Assembly (NCBI GenBank): GCA_947175225.1 | Contig: CAMWLX010000010.1 | Location: forward strand, 1-24,402 | DNA from: an uncultured Porphyromonadaceae bacterium | GTDB lineage: Bacteria; Bacteroidota; Bacteroidia; Bacteroidales; Muribaculaceae | DNA: 24,402 nt | Direction of reading: 5' to 3' | Part shown: positions 15,398 through 21,928 of the stretch, piece after piece | Numbering within the stretch: position 1 is the first letter of the stretch | Layout of the letters: each line of letters opens with the position of its first letter | Notes under the pieces: model-generated | Seen by the model: the letters and a program-made list of their open reading frames with translations, nothing else | The model's database searches: none | What the model was told of the DNA's origin: nothing | Program-made: the position numbers and the translations under genes

Positions 15398-15865
15398 ATG
15401 AGTAAGATAAATTTTGTTAAGCTTCGTAAGAGAGCCGGAATGAGTCAGAGGGAGTTGGCTGACTTGCTTCAGGTTAGGCCAAGTTTTGTCTCTGCAATTG
15501 AAAACGGAAAAAGCCGGATGCCGGAGGAAAAACTCGATAAGATAAAGGAAATATTCGAGCTTGACAGCCTCGATGATTATATGATCGATGAGCATACGGA
15601 GCAGACTGTGCCCCCACATACGCACGCCATGGATCAGAACGACACCCTTGCGCAGCTTCTCAATCATTTCCATGATCTTGCCCATCAGAGAGAGCGGGAG
15701 CATTCCGGACAAGATGCAGACACTGCAGCAAGAATAGAGTTCCTTACCAAGCGAAACGACCGTCTTTCAGAACGGGTAGACGACCTTCGCGATGAAGTTG
15801 ATGCCCTTAGCGAGGAAAATCTCCGCTTGAAGGAACTTCTAATAAAAAACGGCATTCAATATTAA
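15398..15865 (+). CDS. XRE-family helix-turn-helix regulator with C-terminal coiled coil
   Basis: Residues ~6-56 form a Cro/C1-type HTH (KLRKRAGMSQRELADLLQV, SFVSAIENGKSRMPEEKL). A Gln/His-rich linker follows, and residues ~108-150 are a heptad-like coiled coil (RIEFLTKRNDRLSERVDDL, then LSEENLRLKELL) suited to dimerisation. The 155-residue protein is cytoplasmic and probably binds DNA; no sensor domain is visible. It follows the DUF1846 gene by 13 nt with no separate promoter seen, so the pair looks like an operon. No obvious operator was found. The hairpin at 15886-15910 ends the transcript. Confidence 0.88.
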   Translation: MSKINFVKLRKRAGMSQRELADLLQVRPSFVSAIENGKSRMPEEKLDKIKEIFELDSLDDYMIDEHTEQTVPPHTHAMDQNDTLAQLLNHFHDLAHQREREHSGQDADTAARIEFLTKRNDRLSERVDDLRDEVDALSEENLRLKELLIKNGIQY

Positions 15866-15885
15866 ATAATGTCAAATGACCTTGT

Positions 15886-15920
15886 AGGGACGCACGAGCC
15901 GTGCGTCCCTTTATCCTTTT
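15886..15920. terminator. Perfect GC-rich hairpin, bidirectional terminator / REP-like palindrome
   Basis: Perfect 11-bp arms AGGGACGCACG (15886-15896) and CGTGCGTCCCT (15900-15910) surround the loop AGC, followed by TTATCCTTTT. It sits between the convergent XRE (+) and methyltransferase (-) genes. I recall this GGGACGCACG...CGTGCGTCCC palindrome as a dispersed element in Bacteroidales genomes; a related copy lies at 19933-19952. Confidence 0.75.
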
Positions 15921-16515
15921 ATAAATTTTTAATTTCAACTATATACTCGTCAGGGGTTGCCGCCAAAACTTCAGCTCTGAATCCCCAATTCCTGATCATC
16001 TCAGCCAGCACGTGTGCAGGTGGCAGGTGGTCATGTTCGGCTTTCCTTTCATGATGAATATTGTTGATGAATTCCTCATCAGAAGGAAAAGCAATCACTA
16101 TTCTTCCATCCGGTTTCATGTTCATTTTAAATAGCCACTCAATAGTATCCGCAGGCGCATGAAGATGCGGATAGACAGAATAAAGCAAAGCGACATCATA
16201 TTTCCCTGGAATTTGCTCTTCCTCGAAATCTAATCTCAGAAACTCCACATTCTCAAGGTGGCCATATTTCTGACGTGCTAAGGAGAGCATACCATCCGAC
16301 AGGTCAATCGCCGTCACATGCCCTTCATCACCGACCATCTCGCTCAGGTAAGGCACAAGCACGCCGGTACCGGTGCCGAGGTCAAGGATATCCATTCCCT
16401 TGCTGATCCTTAGTTTACCGAGAATGCTCCTAATCCTGTCAGGAGTAGAAAGTATTTCATTTTCGTCCCATGTGGGAGCAAGCGTGTCGAAAAATTCAAT
16501 TTCAGATTTAGTCAT
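15919..16515 (-). CDS. Class I SAM-dependent methyltransferase
   Basis: The 198-residue protein has a Rossmann methyltransferase fold: motif I is DLGTGTG (45-51), the acidic ribose-binding residue is D71 in VTAIDLSDGML, and strand 4 is YDVALLYSVYPHL (~106-118). The C-terminal part is rich in histidine (H154, H155, H161, H163, H168 in NNIHHERKAEHDHLPPAH). This may simply reflect the subfamily; a metal-related role is speculation. The substrate is unknown. The gene is divergent from the TonB-dependent receptor and shares a 121-bp regulatory gap with it, so they may respond to the same signal. A minus-strand promoter is predicted at 16550-16581. Confidence 0.88.
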   Translation of the reverse strand: MTKSEIEFFDTLAPTWDENEILSTPDRIRSILGKLRISKGMDILDLGTGTGVLVPYLSEMVGDEGHVTAIDLSDGMLSLARQKYGHLENVEFLRLDFEEEQIPGKYDVALLYSVYPHLHAPADTIEWLFKMNMKPDGRIVIAFPSDEEFINNIHHERKAEHDHLPPAHVLAEMIRNWGFRAEVLAATPDEYIVEIKNL

Positions 16516-16549
16516 ATATGATAAAGTGGTGTTTAAGTAAATCTTTCTG

Positions 16550-16581
16550 CGAAATTAACTAAAATATACTGAATATTCAAA
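16550..16581 (-). promoter_or_regulatory. Promoter of the methyltransferase gene
   Basis: On the minus strand TTTG (16581-16578), 20 bp and TAATTTCG (16557-16550) match the Bacteroidetes consensus at all but one fixed position. The leader would be about 30 nt. Confidence 0.55.
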
Positions 16582-16590
16582 TATTTTTAT

Positions 16591-16598
16591 TAACTTTG
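16591..16598 (+). promoter_or_regulatory. -7 box of the TonB receptor gene
   Basis: TAACTTTG matches TAnnTTTG exactly and lies 38 nt before the ATG at 16637. No TTG is found at the proper distance upstream, so the promoter may need an activator. It is back to back with the methyltransferase promoter at 16550-16581, with the -33 region of that promoter overlapping this one's upstream sequence. Confidence 0.55.
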
Positions 16599-16636
16599 CG
16601 AAAAATTTTTGAAATAACATCAATAACCCACCAATA

Positions 16637-18514
16637 ATGAAGAGAAAACTTTTTGTTTCAGTGACCATGTCGGCAGTTGCCGGAAGCATGGTCGCAGGAG
16701 AGCTTCCTCGCGACACTGTCAAGCTTGATGAGTTAGTAGTGACAGCTCCACTAAAGACAGACGTGGATCTAATTCCACTAAACGTTACTCAAGTTACCGC
16801 CGGCGAGATTGAAAAATCAGGAGAGAGTTCTCTTCTCCCGATACTTGTCAACAAAGTGCCCGGTCTTTTCGTCACAGAACGCGGTTTTGCCGGGTATGGA
16901 GTGTCGGGAGGAAGTGCCGGAACAGTCAATATCCGTGGTGTAGGACAGGGCAACAAGGTTCTGTTTATGATCGACGGACAGCCTCAGTGGGCTGGTGTTT
17001 TCGGTCACAGTCTTGCAGACACATATGTCGCGAATGGAGTCGAAAGGGTAGAGGTAGTGAAAGGTCCATCATCACTGCTCTACGGCTCGAACGCCATGGG
17101 GGGCTCGATCAATCTTGTCACCCAAAGTCAAAAGAAAGATGGACTGACCGGACGGGCCCGGGCTATGTTCGGATCCTTCAGCACTCAGAAATTCGCCCTC
17201 TCCTCGGGCTATAAGAAAGGAAAGTTCTCCGCTACTCTTTCAGGTCAGCTCGACAGGAGCAACGGTAACCGAGCAGGAAGTGCCTTTTGGCTTGCCAACG
17301 AATTTGCTCAGCTTAAATATGCTGCTTCAAATCACTGGAATGTAGCCGGTATGCTCGATATGACCCAAAGCCATGCCAATAATCCGGGAACACTTCAGGA
17401 TCCCTTGGAGAATATGTGGACTGATATTTTCAGAGGTACAGGAGGACTGTATGTCAAGAATATATATGATAAATGCGACGGGGGAGTGCAAGGATATATA
17501 AATTGGGGTCGTCATAATCTTGATGACGGCAATGCTCCCGGAGCTGCTCCACGTGACTATCTTTTCCATTCTACCGACTATAATATGGGCTTCACCGCAT
17601 ATGAATCTTTCTATCTATGGAATGCCAATGTCCTTTCTGCCGGTATTGATTTCCAGCACTGGGGAGGACATATCTGGAATACCAATAAGGAGGATGAATC
17701 GATCCGCTCATCAGAGGCAACCCATCATGTCAATGAGATTGCCGGATACGTAATGATGCAGCAAGGTTTTTTCAATGATATTTTGAATATCAATGGGGGA
17801 GTACGTTTGCAGCATGGTTCTACATACGGTAATGTTTGGGTACCTCAGGCTGGTGTCATTGTGAAGCCAGGGCGTACATCTCAGATAAAGGCTTCATTCA
17901 GTAAAGGATTCCGTTCTCCGAATATACGCGAGCTGTATCTCTATCCGCCGGCAAATCCTGACCTTAAGCCTGAATACATGCTCAACTACGAGATCAGCTA
18001 CCGCCAGCATTTCCTTAACTATAACCTGATGCTTGGAGCTGCTCTTTTCTATATAGACGGAAAGAATATGATTCAGACAGTGAGGGTGGACGGGCGTCCT
18101 CGCAATGTCAATACAGGTAAGTTCCACAATAAAGGATTCGAGCTTGAGGCTGCATATAATATCCTGACCAATCTGCAGGCAAGCGCGTCATGGTCGTATC
18201 TCCATACCGATTCGGACAACCTATACTCGCCGAAAAACAAGCTTTGTGCCGAACTGACCTATTCACCCGGTGATTTCAGCTTCACTTTGGAGGATCAGAG
18301 CATCTGGAGTATGAAGAACGGTAATCCCAACGGCTCGACAGAAAGCTATACATTGGTCAATTTCAGGGCAGCATATACTCTCAATTCCGATTCAGCTGTG
18401 CCTGTGACACTGTCAGTGAAGGTGGATAATATAGCCAACAAGCATTATCAGATCATCTACGGATGTCCGATGCCCGGCACCACAATCATGGGTGGCGTGG
18501 AGTTTAAATTCTGA
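16637..18514 (+). CDS. TonB-dependent outer-membrane receptor
   Basis: The 625-residue receptor has a signal peptide (~1-20), a TonB-box-like stretch DTVKLDELVVTA (~26-37), a plug domain (~45-162) containing VNIRGVGQGNKVLFMIDG and VERVEVVKGPSSLLYGSNAM, and a 22-strand-type beta-barrel ending in KF, as expected for BAM recognition. It is the simple BtuB/FepA-like type, not a SusC type (no N-terminal carboxypeptidase-like domain, no SusD neighbour). The substrate cannot be read from the protein, but the NupG-type permease 78 bp downstream on the same strand suggests nucleosides or a related small molecule. A -7 box lies at 16591-16598. Confidence 0.9.
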   Translation: MKRKLFVSVTMSAVAGSMVAGELPRDTVKLDELVVTAPLKTDVDLIPLNVTQVTAGEIEKSGESSLLPILVNKVPGLFVTERGFAGYGVSGGSAGTVNIRGVGQGNKVLFMIDGQPQWAGVFGHSLADTYVANGVERVEVVKGPSSLLYGSNAMGGSINLVTQSQKKDGLTGRARAMFGSFSTQKFALSSGYKKGKFSATLSGQLDRSNGNRAGSAFWLANEFAQLKYAASNHWNVAGMLDMTQSHANNPGTLQDPLENMWTDIFRGTGGLYVKNIYDKCDGGVQGYINWGRHNLDDGNAPGAAPRDYLFHSTDYNMGFTAYESFYLWNANVLSAGIDFQHWGGHIWNTNKEDESIRSSEATHHVNEIAGYVMMQQGFFNDILNINGGVRLQHGSTYGNVWVPQAGVIVKPGRTSQIKASFSKGFRSPNIRELYLYPPANPDLKPEYMLNYEISYRQHFLNYNLMLGAALFYIDGKNMIQTVRVDGRPRNVNTGKFHNKGFELEAAYNILTNLQASASWSYLHTDSDNLYSPKNKLCAELTYSPGDFSFTLEDQSIWSMKNGNPNGSTESYTLVNFRAAYTLNSDSAVPVTLSVKVDNIANKHYQIIYGCPMPGTTIMGGVEFKF

Positions 18515-18543
18515 ATGCATGCAACTGAAATATTCACCACATT

Positions 18544-18587
18544 CGTTTAAACTACATAAACATTCTAAACGTCTTAAACAATTAAAC
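18544..18587. repeat. Degenerate 9-bp tandem repeat upstream of the permease
   Basis: The units CGTTTAAAC, TACATAAAC, ATTCTAAAC, GTCTTAAAC and AATTAAAC all end in TAAAC or TTAAAC and run to within 5 nt of the permease ATG. The period matches the arrays at 1891 and 4612 although the unit sequence differs. Confidence 0.7.
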
Positions 18588-18592
18588 AAATC

Positions 18593-19933
18593 ATGAAAGC
18601 CCGTCTTTCATTGCTATACTTTCTCCAGTTTGGAGTTTGGGGATGTTATCTGACAAGTTTCGGACAATTCCTTGGATCCGGAGGAATTGGCAGCAAGATT
18701 GCATGGTTCTACGCTGCTATCGGTCTCGTGTCAATAATCACCCCATCGCTCTTGGGACGTCTCGCCGACCGGACGGGACGTCCTGAGAGACTTTTAGGAC
18801 TTTGTCATCTTTTAGCTGCATTTGTAATGTTTGCGATGTGGAGATACGGCATGACTCACGCTCAACTTGACTTCTGCGTGTATTATCCGCTATATCTTCT
18901 TTTCCTTGCTTTATATATGCCTACAATGGCTCTCGCAAATACGGCGACATTCGGACTGTTGACTCAGAGTGGATTCAATACGGTGACTTCCTTTCCATCG
19001 ATACGTATATGGGGTACAGTTGGTTTCGTTGCGGCTATGTGGTTTGTGAATTGTGCCTATTGGAATGACGGTTCTTTAGGATTTTCATTCAGTGAAGAGG
19101 GGATGGTGGGGCATTTACGTTTTCAGTATAATGCCATGCAACTTTTATGCAGCAGCATAATGGGCATTTTGACTTCACTTTATTCATTTTCTCTTCCATC
19201 ATTGAAGTCTCAACAGAGAGATTCTGAACTTACCACACCTTGTAAGAAGCTACCGTTTTGTGATTCACTGAAGATGATGTTCAGCAAGCGAGAGATTGCT
19301 ATATTTCTTGTTTTCGTCATTTTCTCCGGGGTCTGCCTTCAAATTTCTAACGGTTTTGTAACGCCTTTCATAACTCATTTCAGTGGAGTAGCGGAATATG
19401 CAGCTTCATTTGCCTCCGGAAATGCCACTATGCTTTTCTCTCTTTCTCAGATCTCGGAAGCTGTATGCATATTGCTTGTGGGTATCTCCCTCAAATGGAA
19501 AGGTATCAGGTATGTATATGCTGTAGGTCTGTTTGCTTGGGCTTTAAGGTTCTTAATGCTTGGTGTCGGCAATCCCGGTGATGGCCTTTGGTTGCTAATA
19601 GGCTCGATGCTTGTGTATGGGGTTGCCTTTAACTTCATCACGATAGCCGGACATTTGTATATCCAGCAGATTGCTCCTTCCAATATGAAGGGGTTTGCCC
19701 AGGGGTTTATGATGTTCATGAGCAACGGTATCGGTGCCACGTTCGGCACTATCGCCGCAGGATCGATCGTCAACAAATGGTGTCATTGGGAAATGGTCAG
19801 TGTCTCGGGCTCAGGAGCGCCGATGCGTCTCTTCATGGGCGAATGGATGTATCCTTGGAGCATATTCGCAGCGTATGCTTTCGTTGTTATGATATTGTGG
19901 CTACTCTTCTTCCAAAAGAATCAGAGTAGTTAG
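18593..19933 (+). CDS. NupG/XapB-type nucleoside:H+ symporter (MFS)
   Basis: This 446-residue inner-membrane protein has about 12 hydrophobic segments. Its start LYFLQFGVWGCYLTSFG corresponds to the LSFLQFCLWGSWL start of E. coli NupG. Further family matches are GRLADRTGRP (55-64, loop 2-3), MPTMALANTATFG (109-121) and FPSIRIWGTVGF (134-145), the last nearly identical to NupG. It should import nucleosides by proton symport. The TonB-dependent receptor lies 78 bp upstream with no terminator seen between, giving a two-membrane uptake route in one transcript. The exact substrate (purine or pyrimidine nucleoside, xanthosine) is not determined. Confidence 0.9.
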   Translation: MKARLSLLYFLQFGVWGCYLTSFGQFLGSGGIGSKIAWFYAAIGLVSIITPSLLGRLADRTGRPERLLGLCHLLAAFVMFAMWRYGMTHAQLDFCVYYPLYLLFLALYMPTMALANTATFGLLTQSGFNTVTSFPSIRIWGTVGFVAAMWFVNCAYWNDGSLGFSFSEEGMVGHLRFQYNAMQLLCSSIMGILTSLYSFSLPSLKSQQRDSELTTPCKKLPFCDSLKMMFSKREIAIFLVFVIFSGVCLQISNGFVTPFITHFSGVAEYAASFASGNATMLFSLSQISEAVCILLVGISLKWKGIRYVYAVGLFAWALRFLMLGVGNPGDGLWLLIGSMLVYGVAFNFITIAGHLYIQQIAPSNMKGFAQGFMMFMSNGIGATFGTIAAGSIVNKWCHWEMVSVSGSGAPMRLFMGEWMYPWSIFAAYAFVVMILWLLFFQKNQSS

Positions 19934-19952
19934 CGCACTCCGTGCGCGTCCC
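19933..19952. repeat. Palindrome related to the GGGACGCACG element
   Basis: GCGCAC-TCC-GTGCGC (19933-19947) followed by GTCCC shares the CGCAC...CCGTGCG...TCCC core with the hairpin at 15886-15910. It directly follows the permease stop codon and lacks a T-run, so it looks like a degraded copy of the same element. Confidence 0.5.
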
Positions 19953-20027
19953 ACATTGGCAGAAAGGAGTTAAGTATTTTTATTTAATTTGCATTTCATA
20001 GAGCGTTCCAATATTAAGAATATATTT

Positions 20028-20684
20028 ATGAATAATAATATTTTGATCATATCAGCTTGTCTTTTGTTAATGACGGCTTGTAGCAACAAATCGTCTAAGG
20101 CGATTGATGGTGAAATATTGGCAACTCCACTTGTTACCGATTCCATCTCAGAAGCATTAGACTATCAGTTGACTCACTACCCATCATCTCAATACCGTGA
20201 CGTCTACAAGAACTTCATGCAGGATTTCTTCGGCCCGGGTCATATCCTTGCCGACACTGCCGCATCCGGACGCTACCTACGTCAGGAACTTGCGGAGGAA
20301 GGTCCTTTTGATGGACCTCTATATGAAAAGACTGGATTCAAGGGTAATTTCTATAGAGTGAATCTATCTCTTATCAAAGACAGCGTGATTCCGTATGATA
20401 CATTCTTTCCGGCATTTGTTGAGAGTGTTCAGGGTATCATCCCTCCATCCGGAGAAGAATGGATGAAGACCTGGAATCTCATAGACAGTGTGATAGTGGC
20501 TAAAGGTCTGCACTTTCCTGATGAAGATATTGACAGGAAATCTCTTGCCGATCAGTTTACCGAAGGCAACTACATCGCCCATCACAGCCGTCGCTTCAAC
20601 GACTCCGTCCATTTCCATTACAGAATAATCTCACGCGATAATTTTGAGAAAATCATTCTCCCCCTAATTGAGAAATCTGAGTAA
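20028..20684 (+). CDS. Conserved lipoprotein of unknown function
   Basis: From the ATG at 20028 the product is 218 residues with a lipoprotein signal (ILIISACLLLMTAC, lipidated Cys at 18). An upstream in-frame ATG at 19989 would put 13 charged residues before the signal and is not preferred. The body contains YRDVYKNFMQDFFGPGHIL, NFYRVNLSLIKD, EEWMKTWNLID and a His-rich end (AHHSRRFNDSVHFHYRI). I recall similar conserved hypothetical proteins in Bacteroides but know no function. It follows the permease by 94 nt on the same strand; whether it belongs to the nucleoside uptake unit is uncertain. It converges on the restriction endonuclease gene with only 22 bp between, and no terminator is visible there. 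Confidence 0.8.
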   Translation: MNNNILIISACLLLMTACSNKSSKAIDGEILATPLVTDSISEALDYQLTHYPSSQYRDVYKNFMQDFFGPGHILADTAASGRYLRQELAEEGPFDGPLYEKTGFKGNFYRVNLSLIKDSVIPYDTFFPAFVESVQGIIPPSGEEWMKTWNLIDSVIVAKGLHFPDEDIDRKSLADQFTEGNYIAHHSRRFNDSVHFHYRIISRDNFEKIILPLIEKSE

Positions 20685-20706
20685 GCCTGAATTTCCCTAC
20701 CGGTAA

Positions 20707-21915
20707 TTATATAGCGCGGAGATTATATGTCACACTTTCTGGAAACAATAAAGATTTTGCCTTACCATTTATCTTAAAGCTGTATGTGTCTCCTCCAGAA
20801 TCACGGCATAGAAGAAAATCTACTGTAATCTGTCCTTGTTCGAGCAATACATCAAATTGGAAAGGTATAGGATTCTTGGTATGTAGTATTTCCGAAACGC
20901 GGAAATACTCCCGGCCGGATTCAACTTTGGTCTCGGCATCTATCCAAAATGTCTCATGATGTTTGGTGAGCAATCGTTCATGCAGTTTGATGAGTCTCCA
21001 AGCAGCTACGTCATTGATCTTACGGAAAGTTCCGTCTTCTGATGGTATCTGAGAAAACTCGTCTGCTTCAAGAAGCCCTAATTGAGGTTGCACTAATAGT
21101 CCAAGACCCTGAGGATTAGGGCGATTAGCGGCAAGAGTAACGTGTAGCGATTTATGGGTATATCCATATGGAATATATCCATATTCATCAACTATTGCTT
21201 TACTGCTTTTGATGCGGCTTATATTCCATTCAGGTGTTTGCGTAAAAAGAGTATTTCTAACTCTGGATGCTTCCCGATGGCTTTTAAGTTCAATTCCTTT
21301 GAAGTCAGGATTTTTTGACGGATTCATTTCGATGCCAAGAGTAGACTCTACTGTTCGCCCGATTCCCGTATCAGCAAGAACTTCAGCGGGCATCCAATCG
21401 GTCATACGGTCTTTAATGAGTCTAAGCAATTCCTCGCTTACAGTATTCTTTTCACTTGAAAGTTCGAGAATCAGGTCTTTCAAAGGTGTATCTATCAGGG
21501 AAAGACAAACTTTTGAAATATCTACAGTGGACAAGTTAACAACGAAAAGAATATTTCTATGAGCGATTAAAGCGAATATGTCATTAGCTTTAAGAAATTC
21601 AACATCACGAACTTTATTGACCCATAAACGTGGATCTCCTTTCTTTGTCACCGGTCTGTAAAGAGAAGTCTTGGTGAAAAAGCGGGTAGCTTCCGTCAGA
21701 ATATATGTGTCAATTACATGTTTATGTTCTTGACCTTGCAACTGTGATTCATAGTCATGGACATTCTTTTCCTTCAAGTAAGCTCGAACAGGCGCAGTAG
21801 CATCCAAAATGCTTTTCTTTAAGCCGGTCTCTGTAATTTGGATAGTAGTAAACTCAATCTGCTTATTAACCAAGAACTTTACGTTGTTAGTCTCAAATAT
21901 ATTATAAGTACGCAT
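20707..21915 (-). CDS. Type II restriction endonuclease, MvaI/BcnI-like catalytic domain
   Basis: Residues ~170-400 match the MvaI/BcnI endonuclease family: the segment DTGIGRTVESTLGIEMNPSK (182-201) leads to the PD-(D/E)XK core with E190, D204, E209 and K211 (in NPDFKGIELKSH). Family members cut within CC(N)GG-type pentamers, but the target here cannot be deduced. The protein has 402 residues, while MvaI and BcnI have about 240, so the first ~165 residues are an additional domain of unknown role (perhaps DNA recognition or regulation). The methyltransferase gene ends 13 nt upstream on the same strand, so the two form an operon in which the protecting enzyme is made first. No C-protein or Vsr gene is visible nearby. 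Confidence 0.85.
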   Translation of the reverse strand: MRTYNIFETNNVKFLVNKQIEFTTIQITETGLKKSILDATAPVRAYLKEKNVHDYESQLQGQEHKHVIDTYILTEATRFFTKTSLYRPVTKKGDPRLWVNKVRDVEFLKANDIFALIAHRNILFVVNLSTVDISKVCLSLIDTPLKDLILELSSEKNTVSEELLRLIKDRMTDWMPAEVLADTGIGRTVESTLGIEMNPSKNPDFKGIELKSHREASRVRNTLFTQTPEWNISRIKSSKAIVDEYGYIPYGYTHKSLHVTLAANRPNPQGLGLLVQPQLGLLEADEFSQIPSEDGTFRKINDVAAWRLIKLHERLLTKHHETFWIDAETKVESGREYFRVSEILHTKNPIPFQFDVLLEQGQITVDFLLCRDSGGDTYSFKINGKAKSLLFPESVTYNLRAI

Positions 21916-21928
21916 GTATATTATAAGG

